A DNA stretch of 64,000 bases from Pseudotabrizicola formosa (GCF_002900965.1 NZ_PJOM01000001.1:1-64000), one strand, 5' to 3'; numbered from the stretch's first letter, positions 7,269 through 15,677 are shown. Notes: generated from the sequence alone by a model not told the origin. Made by a program: numbers and translations.

Positions 7269-8192
7269 TTAGTGCAGCAGCGCAGGGGCTGTTTCTTCAT
7301 CCGTGATGAAGATGTTGATAAATCCCCCCCGCAGGGCTGCGCGAATGGCCTGTACCTTTTCTGAGCCAGCTGCAGCAGCAATCACCTTTGGGCCCCTGCG
7401 CAAATCGGATAACGGTACCCCAACCACTCTGCGGTGGAGTGGAAGGTCAACCTCTGCTCCATCCGAGTCGATGAATCGGCATAGGACGTCTCCTACCACA
7501 CCGCGTCGACGCATCGATTCCACTTCGTTGGGATGCACATAGCCATGCCTGATGACTGTCGCTTCTGGCGTCAGCCCGCCGATGCCCACCAGGGCAAAAT
7601 TGGCTTGCATCGACATGTCCAGAATGCTCCGCACACTGGTTTCGTTGCGCAGCGCGGACGCAATTTCCCCGCTTTCAACAATGAGAGGGGCGGGCACGAG
7701 GTAGAACTTTTGCGCACCACCGACGATTCGAAGTCCATCTGCATAGGCCTGGACTCCACCGGTCAGGCTCACCAGATCCACGCGACGATCAGTGGCCAGG
7801 TGGCCCAATCGATGAATTGCTGCCCCCACCATTTCGCCCCAGCCCACCGCCAGCAGGCTGTTTTCCGGGAGATGTCGCATCAGATATTGCGCCGCCGCCT
7901 GTCCCAACCTTTCGCTGACCCGCACACCATCCAGTCGCGGAATCACACGAACCTCGGCGATATCGAACTGCTCCTCAATGAGGCGTTCAAGGTTCAGGCA
8001 GCCCTGCAAGGCAGAGTTTATCCGCAATTCTAGCAGGCCTGTCCGCCGTCCCATCTCCAGCAGGCGTGACACCTTGATGCGCGGAATCCCAAGGCGCTCA
8101 CCGATTTCCTGCTGCGTCTGGCCGTCATTGTAATAATACCAGGCTGCCCGCGCCATCAGGGCTTCATCATCATCTATCAAGGGGTGATCCAA
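7269..8192 (-). CDS. lsrR: SorC-family transcriptional regulator, LsrR-like
   Basis: A 307-residue SorC/DeoR-type regulator. The N-terminal part (residues ~10-55: ARAAWYYYNDGQTQQEIGER, then GIPRIKVSRLLE) is the helix-turn-helix and closely resembles E. coli LsrR; the remaining ~250 residues are a sugar-phosphate sensor domain of the NagB-like fold. LsrR represses lsr genes until phospho-AI-2 binds. The predicted start is a TTG with GAGAGG eight bases upstream; the next ATG (residue 13) would cut into the start of the domain. It is transcribed in the same direction as the transport operon but ends at its own terminator, and its upstream region overlaps the second operator, which would allow autoregulation. 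Confidence 0.85.
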   Translation of the reverse strand: MDHPLIDDDEALMARAAWYYYNDGQTQQEIGERLGIPRIKVSRLLEMGRRTGLLELRINSALQGCLNLERLIEEQFDIAEVRVIPRLDGVRVSERLGQAAAQYLMRHLPENSLLAVGWGEMVGAAIHRLGHLATDRRVDLVSLTGGVQAYADGLRIVGGAQKFYLVPAPLIVESGEIASALRNETSVRSILDMSMQANFALVGIGGLTPEATVIRHGYVHPNEVESMRRRGVVGDVLCRFIDSDGAEVDLPLHRRVVGVPLSDLRRGPKVIAAAAGSEKVQAIRAALRGGFINIFITDEETAPALLH

Positions 8193-8235
8193 GCAGTTGC
8201 CTCTCGACCTTATCAGTGCGTCACGTGAAAAAACC

Positions 8236-8270
8236 TTGACCCGACCATCGGGCCACTGTTCATATGTTCA
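8236..8270 (+). promoter_or_regulatory. Promoter and LsrR-type operator of the LVIVD-lsrK transcript
   Basis: TTGACC (8236-8241), 17 bp, TTCATA (8259-8264) form the promoter; TGTTCATATG (8257-8266) overlaps the -10, as at the divergent AI-2 operon promoter. The spacing from TTGAC to TGTTCATATG is 16 bp in both promoters. The second half-site expected at 8280-8289 is degenerate (6 of 10). Because the -10 covers 8264, the ATG at that position cannot be the start of the next gene. Confidence 0.72.
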
Positions 8271-8362
8271 GAATAGAAACTTTTGGTCGCATCGCAAGCG
8301 AACAAGCGCAGGCTGTCACCGGGTGCGGCTGCGAACTGAACCATGCAAGTATAGAGGGTGAC

Positions 8363-9622
8363 ATGTCAGGGCCAAACGGGAAAACAGCACAATACACGCG
8401 GAATATGCGCCTGATCGGACATTGCGATCAAGGAGGTCGTGGCGACGGCACGCAGATCATGGTCGCCAATGGCTATGCCTATGTGGCGCATATTTTCTCG
8501 CAAGGGTTTAGTGTGCTTGATGTCCGCGACCCCGCAAAGCCCCGGACGGTCCTTCATGTGCCCGCTCCTGCCAATACCTGGACCCTGCATCTTCAGCAAG
8601 CCGACGGCCTTTTGTTGGTAGTCCATGCCCAAGATCAGTTCCGCCGCGCCGACATTCGTCACGAGTCTGATTATTACAAGGCCGACACCCGCGATACGGG
8701 CAAGTCTGTCGCGACCGAGCAGCGCGATTATTCGGCGGGGATGGCGGTGTATGACCTTTCTGACCCGGCAGCCCCCAGACAGATCGGCTTTATGCCGGTC
8801 AATGGCATTGGCCTGCATCGCATCTGGTACGTTGGTGGACGCTGGGCTTACGCATCCGCCCAGATCGAAGGGTTCAGCGACTTCATTCTGGTCACCATCG
8901 ACATGTCCAATCCAGCACGACCTGAAATTATTGGACAATTCTGGTTGCCAGGTATGAACATCGCAGCCGGTGAAGTGCCGGACTGGCCGCTCGAACGCGG
9001 TCGCTACAGCCTGCACCACCCGATTGTGCACGATGACGTCGCCTATTGCGGCTGGCGTGACGGCTGCCTTGTGATTGTCGACGTGGCCGACAAGGCTGAG
9101 CCGAAGCTGATGGCACATCGCAACTGGGCTCCGCCCTTTGGCGGCGGAACCCACAATTGCCTGCCTTTGCCGGACCGTGATCTTTTGGTGGTGGTTGACG
9201 AAGCTGTACTGGACAATGGCGAAGATGGTGACAAGCCGATCTGGCTGTTTGATATCCGCGATAAGACCAATCCTGTCAGCATATCCACACTGCCTAAGCC
9301 GTCTGACCGAAATTATCTGGCGGTTGGCGGTCACTTTGGGCCGCATAACGTGCATGAAAACCGCCCCGGCAGCTTTGTCAGCTCTACTCTGATCTTCTCA
9401 ACCTGGCAAAATGCAGGGCTGCGGGTCCACGACATTGGCAATGCCTATGCCCCGCAAGAGGTTGGTGCCTTTGTTCCAGAGGCTCCGGCCCGTCACGTCG
9501 ACCCGCGACCAGGGCGACCGCTCGTCATCAACACCACCGATGTTTTCGTCGACAAAGCGGGATTGATTTACTTCACCGACTTTAGTGGGGGGGGGCTGCA
9601 CATTGCAGAGTTCAATGGCTGA
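8363..9622 (+). CDS. LVIVD-repeat beta-propeller protein in the AI-2 locus
   Basis: A 419-residue protein built of LVIVD-type beta-propeller repeats: GFSVLDVRDPAKP (~residue 48), GMAVYDLSDPAAP (~127), VTIDMSNPARP (~176), CLVIVDVADKAEP (~234) and WLFDIRDKTNP (~294). Conserved His-rich spots (THNCLP, GPHNVHEN) could bind metal. No signal peptide is seen, so it is probably cytoplasmic. An upstream in-frame ATG at 8264 lies inside the promoter -10; the ATG at 8363 follows GAGGG and is preferred. It shares its transcript with lsrK 12 bp downstream, yet classic lsr operons have no such gene. Function unknown. Confidence 0.75.
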   Translation: MSGPNGKTAQYTRNMRLIGHCDQGGRGDGTQIMVANGYAYVAHIFSQGFSVLDVRDPAKPRTVLHVPAPANTWTLHLQQADGLLLVVHAQDQFRRADIRHESDYYKADTRDTGKSVATEQRDYSAGMAVYDLSDPAAPRQIGFMPVNGIGLHRIWYVGGRWAYASAQIEGFSDFILVTIDMSNPARPEIIGQFWLPGMNIAAGEVPDWPLERGRYSLHHPIVHDDVAYCGWRDGCLVIVDVADKAEPKLMAHRNWAPPFGGGTHNCLPLPDRDLLVVVDEAVLDNGEDGDKPIWLFDIRDKTNPVSISTLPKPSDRNYLAVGGHFGPHNVHENRPGSFVSSTLIFSTWQNAGLRVHDIGNAYAPQEVGAFVPEAPARHVDPRPGRPLVINTTDVFVDKAGLIYFTDFSGGGLHIAEFNG

Positions 9623-9634
9623 GGGGAAGAATCA

Positions 9635-11200
9635 ATGACCCGGTACTTTTTGGCAATCGACGCGGGCACCGGGAGTGGCCGTGCAGTCATCTTTGATCAA
9701 AGTGGCAATCAGGTGGGGATGGGCCAGCAAGAGTGGACCCATATCAGCGAACCGGGCGTGCAGGGCTCGATGGCGTTTGACTGCCAGGCCAACTGGCGCA
9801 TTCTGTCGGATTGCATCCGCGCCTCCGTTGCAGATGCCGGAATTTCTGCAGACCAGATTGCAGCTGTCAGTTCCACCAGCATGCGCGAAGGCATAGTCCT
9901 TTACGACCGCGATGGACGGGAACTTTGGGCATGCGCCAATGTCGATGGACGCGCGGTCCAAGAAGTAATCGATCTGAAGCGGCAGGATGACGGCATGGAA
10001 GCTGCCTTTTATGCCGTGAGTGGCCAGACCTTCGCGCTCGGAGCCTGGCCCCGGTTGGAGTGGCTGCGCCGCAATCGACCTGCGCTTTTGGACAAGGCCG
10101 CCAAGGTCTCTATGATCAACGATTGGGTTCTGGCCCGACTGTGTGGTGAAATTGTCACCGAACCCTCAAACGGTGGCACAAGCGGCCTGATCGACCTCTC
10201 CACCCGGCAATGGTCGCCCGAGTTGATTGCGCGGACTGGCCTTGCGTCTGATCTGTTCCCCGCCATGGTTGAGCCCGGCACAGCGGTAGGCCGCGTCTCG
10301 TACAAGGCGGCGGCTGAAACCGGCCTCACTGTCGGCACAGCCGTCATCTGTGGCGGCGGCGACGTACAACTTGGAACCTTGGGTCTTGGTCTGGTCGATG
10401 AGGGGGCGGCTGCCGTCCTGGGCGGCACGTTCTGGCAGCAGGTTATCAACATCGGTCAAGGGCGCACGGATTCGACCATGCGCGTTCGGATCAACCCGCA
10501 TGTGCAGAACAATCTGAACCAAGCTGAGTGCATTTCATTCTTCGTTGGCCTGACGATGCGCTGGTTCCGGGATACCTTTTGTCAGGATGAAAAGGCGCAT
10601 GCCGCCGCTCATGGCCTGGATGCTTATACCGTGCTGGAACAGATGGCCGCGCAGGTGCCAGCCGGCGCGAACGGAATCATCCCGATTTTTTCCGACGCTA
10701 TGGATTTCGGACGCTGGTATCATGCGGCCCCGTCCTTCTTGAACATGTCGATCGACCCCGGCCACACCACCAAAGCCAGCTTGTTCCGTGCCTTGCAGGA
10801 AAATGCTGCTATCGTGTCGGCTGTGAATTTAGACCGCGTGTTGGACTTTGCCGGTGTCAGCATTGATCGTCCGGTCGTCTTTGCGGGCGGGGCATCAAAA
10901 GGGGCGCTCTGGTCGCAGATCTTGGCAGATGTCCTGGGACGCCCCGTCGCCATTCCCAAAGTGCGCGAGGCCACGGCACTTGGGTGCGCCGCCGCTGCGG
11001 CTTGTGGGGTTGGGCAATTTGCGACGCTAGCAGAAGCTGGACGGAGTTTTGCCGCAACCGATCGGATTGTCGAGCCAAACACCGCCAACGCCTCTGTGTA
11101 TGCACGCGCACGCACCGATTGGATGCAGGCTTATGCCGCACAAAAAGCTCTGGTCGATCAAGGTGTGACGACGTCCCTGTGGAAGGCCCCTGGAACTTGA
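9635..11200 (+). CDS. lsrK: Autoinducer-2 kinase LsrK
   Basis: A 521-residue FGGY-family kinase that follows E. coli LsrK nearly end to end from memory: LAIDAGTGSGRAVIFDQSGN, SMREGIVLYDRDGRELWACA followed by NVD, PSNGGTSGLIDL, VICGGGDVQLGTLGLG, VLGGTFWQQVINI, FFVGLTMRWFRDTFC, SDAMDFGRWYHAAPSF, FAGGASKGALWSQILADV and the C-terminal TTSLWKAPGT. LsrK phosphorylates DPD (AI-2) after uptake, trapping it and creating the inducer of LsrR. The length equals the family norm. GAGGGGA precedes the ATG. It is transcribed with the LVIVD gene, divergent from lsrR and the transport operon. No LuxS gene is in the window. Confidence 0.92.
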   Translation: MTRYFLAIDAGTGSGRAVIFDQSGNQVGMGQQEWTHISEPGVQGSMAFDCQANWRILSDCIRASVADAGISADQIAAVSSTSMREGIVLYDRDGRELWACANVDGRAVQEVIDLKRQDDGMEAAFYAVSGQTFALGAWPRLEWLRRNRPALLDKAAKVSMINDWVLARLCGEIVTEPSNGGTSGLIDLSTRQWSPELIARTGLASDLFPAMVEPGTAVGRVSYKAAAETGLTVGTAVICGGGDVQLGTLGLGLVDEGAAAVLGGTFWQQVINIGQGRTDSTMRVRINPHVQNNLNQAECISFFVGLTMRWFRDTFCQDEKAHAAAHGLDAYTVLEQMAAQVPAGANGIIPIFSDAMDFGRWYHAAPSFLNMSIDPGHTTKASLFRALQENAAIVSAVNLDRVLDFAGVSIDRPVVFAGGASKGALWSQILADVLGRPVAIPKVREATALGCAAAAACGVGQFATLAEAGRSFAATDRIVEPNTANASVYARARTDWMQAYAAQKALVDQGVTTSLWKAPGT

Positions 11201-11204
11201 TGCG

Positions 11205-11650
11205 CTATCCGGTCTTCGACGTGACACGCAAGATGGGGTGGCTGTTGTTGCGTTGTCTCATTGCCAACAAAGCGCCGCAAGCCTTTCTTAAGGCGCGGAC
11301 CGCAAAGATCAGCCGGTACTCCGCAATGAAAGCATACCTCACCGGGAGTCCCTGGCGAAGCATGGGATCGCCTTTTTGAGGATGCTCCCATGCGCCGGGA
11401 AAACAGTCCGCCGGACTGTTTTCTTGTCCCGCTCAACTCCGTCACCCTGGCAAGGTCGCGCTTGAGGCGGCGGATCTCGTCCGCTTGGGCATCGACCTCC
11501 TTGATCACCTTGGCCGATCGCAAAATCTACTTTTGCCAAGTGTGGATCGACTTGGTGCTAATCCCCAACCGCTGCGCCATCTGTCGATCCGGCGCGAAAC
11601 TTTCATGCTGGAAAACGTTGCAGACTCGCCTGGTTGCAGTCGGATGACGT
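11205..11650 (-). mobile_element. Decayed IS3-family element (OrfA end and OrfB start)
   Basis: This 460-bp stretch holds no intact gene. On the minus strand it reads the end of an IS3 OrfA (DRQMAQRLGISTKSIHTWQK, a stop, then AQADEIRRLKRDLARVTE, then in another frame ILKKAIPCFARDSR), followed by an OrfB beginning (YAFIAEYRLIFAVRA) that breaks off after ~15 residues. At least one stop, one frameshift and a 42-bp insertion are visible, so the element is dead. It lies right after lsrK and borders the AI-2 locus. Confidence 0.75.
11384..11425. repeat. 42-bp palindromic element inserted in frame in the IS3 remnant
   Basis: GAAAACAGTCCG (11399-11410) and CGGACTGTTTTC (11412-11423) are perfect 12-bp inverted arms with one base between. 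Relative to the usual OrfA sequence 'ERDILKKA', exactly 42 bp separate the ERD codons from the ILKKA codons, in the same frame. It therefore looks like a small palindromic element inserted in a coding sequence without shifting its frame. Confidence 0.5.
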
Positions 11651-11666
11651 CTGCTCTTGGAGTGTC

Positions 11667-12881
11667 TCAAAGGTGACGTGCAGCGCGGCGGCCGCCGATG
11701 GCCCCAAGAGTTGCGGCGATCACGAAATAGGCGCTCATGCCAAAGGCCTGTTGCGGCATGTCAATGCCCTGGTCGATCAGCCAGCCGCAGATGCCCGGCC
11801 CGAGCGCAGAGCCCAGTACCATGACGGCCCCGGTCATCGCGCGGATGCGGCCCAGATTTGCTGTGCCGAAAAACTCTGCCCACAGGGCTGCGCTCATCGT
11901 TGAGCTGGCCCCGACGGAAGCCCCGAGCAGCACCAGGGCCCCGGCACCGAGCCACAGGTTTTCGGCGATGGCGATCAACAGATAGCCGAAGGCCATGGGA
12001 ATGAGATAAAGCCCCGCAATCCGGGGAGATCCGATCCGGTCCACCAGCCAGCCGGTCAGCAGCATGGATGTGACTGCCGTTGCGCTGAAAACCGGAAACA
12101 GTGCGACCAGATCAAAATGCGCCCAGCCCTTGGCTTCTGCGAAATGAACCTGACGGAAAAAGAACGCGGTATTCCATGCGGCCGGTCCCAGTAGCGCGGG
12201 CAGCGTCAGCCAGAACAACCAATGGCGCAACACCTCGATCCGGGTCCAACTTCGCCCGCCCATGCCAACAGAGGTATCGTCGCGGGCCATGGCCTGCGGG
12301 GTGCGTTCGGATTTCAGGATCAACACCATGACCAGTGCCGCAACCACCAGAAAGAGCGCGGCGATCATCCAAAGTGCGCGCCATTCGAACCAGCCCATCA
12401 GCCCGACAAAGGCGAGGGGCAGCACCGCTTCGCCCAGGGAAACTCCCAGGGCAGCAATCGAAATCGCCCGCCCCCGGGTTGCGACGAACCAGCGCGACAT
12501 GGCGACCATGGAGGTCTGCATCATCATGCCCTGACCCATCAGCCGCAGCAGAAAGATGGCGCAGGTGAGTGCGGCAATGCTTGTGGAGAGCGACACAAGG
12601 GTTGTGGCAAGTGCCAAGCCGATCAGGATGACCGGGCCAATCAATCGCACGCGGAACCGGTCTGTCAACCCGCCGGCAAAGACCATGCACGCAGCGGATG
12701 CCATGGTGGCAAGCGCATAGATGCCCCCCCAACCGGCATTGGTCAGGCCAAATTCTTCCCGGATGTCACCGGCAAAAACGGCAATAAAGAAGGTCTGGCC
12801 GAAGCTGGACGAAAACGTCAGCAGGAACCCCGCAAAAAGCCAGGGCGCATTCTGACGTAAAAAGCCAATCGGACTGGGCAT
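11667..12881 (-). CDS. MFS permease next to the acid-sugar genes
   Basis: A 404-residue major-facilitator transporter with about 12 hydrophobic segments, an MFS loop motif GGLTDRFRVRLIG near residue 70, and a second-half equivalent GWLVDRIGSPRIAG near 270. No substrate signature is recognised. It follows the AldA-type dehydrogenase and PdxA2-type genes on the same strand after a 250-bp gap with a hairpin, so it may import the acid or aldehyde they use, but it could be an independent transcript. It ends close to the decayed IS3 element. Confidence 0.8.
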   Translation of the reverse strand: MPSPIGFLRQNAPWLFAGFLLTFSSSFGQTFFIAVFAGDIREEFGLTNAGWGGIYALATMASAACMVFAGGLTDRFRVRLIGPVILIGLALATTLVSLSTSIAALTCAIFLLRLMGQGMMMQTSMVAMSRWFVATRGRAISIAALGVSLGEAVLPLAFVGLMGWFEWRALWMIAALFLVVAALVMVLILKSERTPQAMARDDTSVGMGGRSWTRIEVLRHWLFWLTLPALLGPAAWNTAFFFRQVHFAEAKGWAHFDLVALFPVFSATAVTSMLLTGWLVDRIGSPRIAGLYLIPMAFGYLLIAIAENLWLGAGALVLLGASVGASSTMSAALWAEFFGTANLGRIRAMTGAVMVLGSALGPGICGWLIDQGIDMPQQAFGMSAYFVIAATLGAIGGRRAARHL

Positions 12882-13069
12882 CCAGTCAGATCTCCTGAGT
12901 CACGCGTGCGTTTGAACGGTTCTCCGAAGCGCTTTTCACGCATTTTCCGCAAGGGCCCAGAAAAACTCCAGGTTCGAAAAGATCAGTCCCGGACCGGAAG
13001 ATCAAGGCGAAACCCGGTGTGCGGCGTCGTCCGGACGGGAACGGCATGTCGCCGGGCAACTGGGTGGAT

Positions 13070-13104
13070 GGGTCACGCGCAGACCTGAGCAGTGCGCGTG
13101 ACCC
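13070..13104 (-). terminator. Hairpin after the aldA-like gene
   Basis: GGGTCACGCGC and GCGCGTGACCC form a perfect 11-bp stem with a 13-base loop; a small GGCGT/ACGCC stem lies at 13121-13131 next to the stop codon. No T-run is visible. The rest of the 250-bp gap 12882-13131 shows no gene. Confidence 0.5.
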
Positions 13105-13131
13105 CGATCAGAGCTGAAAAGGCGTCACGCC

Positions 13132-14613
13132 TCAGGCATAGGGCATCAGCGGCACGGGCGAGGAGCCGGACCAGTTCACATAGACGGATTTCTTGCGCAG
13201 ATAGGATTCAAGTCCGTGAATGCCGTCATCGCCACCGGGACCCGAATTCCGGTATCCGGTGTGATAGCCCTGCAGTGCCTCTGGCCCGATGCGGTTCACA
13301 TAGATCTCGCCAAAGCGGATGTCGGCCACCGCCTGCATGATGCGTCGGTAATCTTGGGTGAACAGATAGGCGGAGAGGCCATAGCGACTGTCGTTTGCCA
13401 CGGCCATCGCCTCGTCAAAGCCAGAGACTTTCATCACCGGAACAACGGGGCCAAAGATTTCGTCCTGCATGATCGCCATATCGGCAGTCACCCCACCCAG
13501 CACTGTCGGTGTCATCCAGTAACCCCCGGCCACCGGCGGTGTGTCGGGCCGGCCGCCCAGCAGCAGCGGTTCGGCACCGGATTTCAGCGCAGCGGCCAGA
13601 ATGGCCTCCACCTTCTCCAGTTCCGGTTGCGAGACTTTGGGGCCAAGATCTGTCGTCTCCAGCATCGGGTCTCCCAGCCGCAGCGCCTTGGTGGCCTGTA
13701 CGAAGCGGGTGACAAAGGCATCGTAGACCTTTTCATGCACCAGCATCCGTTCGTTGCAGATGCAGACCTGCCCGCAGTTCATGAAGCGCGAAGTGACGGC
13801 CGAGGCCACGGCAAGATCGAGATCGGCATCTTCCATCACGATCAGCGGGGCCTTGCCGCCCAGTTCCAGCGAGACGGGCACAAGGTTCGGGGCAGCAGCG
13901 ACCATGATGCGCTTGCCGGTTGGCACAGAGCCGGTCATGGTCACAAGATCAACGTCCGAGTGCGTGGTCAGGGCCGCGCCCACTGTGCCGCCCGCGCCGG
14001 TGACAATGTTCACCACCCCTGCAGGCAGGCCCGCCTGTTCGAACAATCGCGCCATGTACAGCGCCGAAAGCGGCGTTTCTTCATGGGGCTTCAGAACAAT
14101 CGTGTTCCCGGCAATCAGGGCAGGGGCCACTTTGCGACTGACCAGTGCTGCGGGATAATTCCAAGGAATGATGCCGACGACGACACCCACCGGCACCCGC
14201 TGAATCCAGATCTGTTCGCCGGGCGCGTCCGAGGGCAGGATCTCCCCTTGAATGCGGCGGGCAAATTCTGCAAAATAGGTGAAGAACTCGGCAGCGCCCC
14301 CCACTTCACCCCGCGCCTCGGTGATGGGTTTGCCTTGTTCGCGCACGACCAGCTGCGCCAAAGGCTCGGCGTGTTCTCGGATCAGCCCCGCGATCTTGTG
14401 CATAAAGACCCCGCGTTGCAGCGGTGACAGCCGCGCCCAGGCGGGTTGTGCGGCGCGAGCTGCATCAATGGCCTGCAGGGCCTGTGCCGCGCTGGCCTCG
14501 GGGGCATGGGCAAATACCTCTCCGGTGGCGGGGTTGATGACGGGGCGGGTGCCTTCGGCCCCCTTATGCCAGTGCCCGCCAATCCACATGCTGCTGTGAT
14601 CCTCGCTTTGCAT
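13132..14613 (-). CDS. Aldehyde dehydrogenase, AldA (lactaldehyde/glycolaldehyde) type
   Basis: A 493-residue NAD-dependent aldehyde dehydrogenase. It has IPWNYPAALVSRK near residue 155, the general-base motif LELGGKAPLIV near 257 and the catalytic cysteine in NCGQVCICNERM near 290. The C-terminal block FGEIYVNRIGPEALQGYHTG resembles E. coli AldA (lactaldehyde/glycolaldehyde dehydrogenase). It lies 20 bp after the PdxA2-type gene in one operon. The start at 14613 is set by GGGAGGAGACAGG directly before the ATG; an upstream in-frame start adds only five residues. Likely role: oxidising a small hydroxyaldehyde from acid-sugar breakdown. Confidence 0.82.
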   Translation of the reverse strand: MQSEDHSSMWIGGHWHKGAEGTRPVINPATGEVFAHAPEASAAQALQAIDAARAAQPAWARLSPLQRGVFMHKIAGLIREHAEPLAQLVVREQGKPITEARGEVGGAAEFFTYFAEFARRIQGEILPSDAPGEQIWIQRVPVGVVVGIIPWNYPAALVSRKVAPALIAGNTIVLKPHEETPLSALYMARLFEQAGLPAGVVNIVTGAGGTVGAALTTHSDVDLVTMTGSVPTGKRIMVAAAPNLVPVSLELGGKAPLIVMEDADLDLAVASAVTSRFMNCGQVCICNERMLVHEKVYDAFVTRFVQATKALRLGDPMLETTDLGPKVSQPELEKVEAILAAALKSGAEPLLLGGRPDTPPVAGGYWMTPTVLGGVTADMAIMQDEIFGPVVPVMKVSGFDEAMAVANDSRYGLSAYLFTQDYRRIMQAVADIRFGEIYVNRIGPEALQGYHTGYRNSGPGGDDGIHGLESYLRKKSVYVNWSGSSPVPLMPYA

Positions 14614-14633
14614 CCTGTCTCCTCCCAAAGATC

Positions 14634-15677
14634 TTAGTCCGTGATGGCGGTATCCGCCTTGCTGCTTACCAGGGCCAGCGCGTAGTCGATGGCCTCGATC
14701 AGGCTGGTCGCTTCGGCAATGCCCTGACCTGCAATGTCGAAGGCGGTGCCGTGATCGACAGAGGTGCGGATGATCGGCAGGCCAAGGGTGACATTCACCC
14801 CACTGAGCCCGACCCAGCGGCCAGTTGCCGGATCAACAGTAAAGCCAAGCAGCTTGACCGGAATATGCCCCTGATCGTGATACATCGCGACCACGGCATC
14901 AAAGGCTCCGCCGCGCATTTTCACAAAAACCGTATCGCCGGGCACCGGGCCGGTGATGTTCAACCCTTCGCTGCGCAACTGGGCCACCAAAGGCTCGGTC
15001 ACGTCGATGTCCTGTCGCCCGAAGATGCCGCCTTCGCCTGCGTGGGGGTTCAGCGCGGCTATGGCAATGCGGGGGGTGGCAATGCCCAGCCGGCACAGGG
15101 CGCTGTGGGTCAGGGTCACAACATGCCGGATGCGTGCGGCGGTGGCGCGCGTGGGCACATCTTCCAGCGCACAATGTGTTGTGACATGGGACACGCGAAA
15201 CGCCCCATGGGCCAGCATCATCACGCTGCCTTTTGCGCCAGTCAGATCAGCCAGCAGTTCGGTATGGCCCGCATAGGCATGGCCTGCCAGATGCAGCGCC
15301 TCTTTGTTCAGGGGTCCGGTCACGATGGCATCGGCGGCCCCCGTCATGGCAAGCGTGGTTGCCTGCACCACTGCACGATAGGCCTGATCGCCCGCATCGG
15401 CGGATAGGGTGCCGGGCAGGATGGGACGCGCAGGCGGGACTGTCGGCAAGATCGCCGCGCCGGACAGGCTGCGCACGTCATCCTGCCCGATGACGGGCGG
15501 GCAGGGCAGGCCAAGGCTTGCCGCGCTGCGCTGCAACGTTGCCGCGTCGCCAATCAGCACAAGGGCCAGGTCCTGTGCAGACAGCCTGGCCATCAGGGCA
15601 TGGCACGCCTTCAGCGCGATTTCGGGGCCGATCCCGGCAGGGTCACCGATCGAGATGGCCAGAACAGATTTTGGCAT
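14634..15677 (-). CDS. pdxA2: PdxA-family dehydrogenase, PdxA2 (threonate/erythronate 4-phosphate) type
   Basis: A 347-residue PdxA-family oxidoreductase. Typical motifs are SIGDPAGIGPEIALK at the N terminus, YAGHTELLADLTG (metal His), ALNPHAGEGGIFGRQ, and MYHDQGHIPVKLLGF. Housekeeping PdxA oxidises 4-phosphohydroxy-L-threonine for vitamin B6. The PdxA2 subgroup oxidises D-threonate or D-erythronate 4-phosphate to dihydroxyacetone phosphate, paired with a DUF1537 kinase. The nearby DUF1537 kinase (16635-17678) and a divergent DeoR regulator support the catabolic reading. Distinguishing the two by sequence alone is not certain. Confidence 0.82.
   Translation of the reverse strand: MPKSVLAISIGDPAGIGPEIALKACHALMARLSAQDLALVLIGDAATLQRSAASLGLPCPPVIGQDDVRSLSGAAILPTVPPARPILPGTLSADAGDQAYRAVVQATTLAMTGAADAIVTGPLNKEALHLAGHAYAGHTELLADLTGAKGSVMMLAHGAFRVSHVTTHCALEDVPTRATAARIRHVVTLTHSALCRLGIATPRIAIAALNPHAGEGGIFGRQDIDVTEPLVAQLRSEGLNITGPVPGDTVFVKMRGGAFDAVVAMYHDQGHIPVKLLGFTVDPATGRWVGLSGVNVTLGLPIIRTSVDHGTAFDIAGQGIAEATSLIEAIDYALALVSSKADTAITD

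Noticed and set aside
8264-8362. N-terminal extension of the LVIVD protein from the ATG at 8264
   Set aside because: This ATG lies inside the -10/operator sequence TGTTCATATG; the ATG at 8363 has a good ribosome-binding site.
9635-11200. Glycerol kinase or xylulokinase as an alternative for the kinase
   Set aside because: The motifs over the whole length follow LsrK, including SMREGIVLY and the C-terminal TTSLWKAPG, which other FGGY kinases lack.
14634-15677. Housekeeping PdxA for vitamin B6 synthesis
   Set aside because: Not excluded by sequence, but the context (DeoR regulator, aldehyde dehydrogenase, nearby DUF1537 kinase; no ksgA/surA neighbours) favours the catabolic PdxA2 type.
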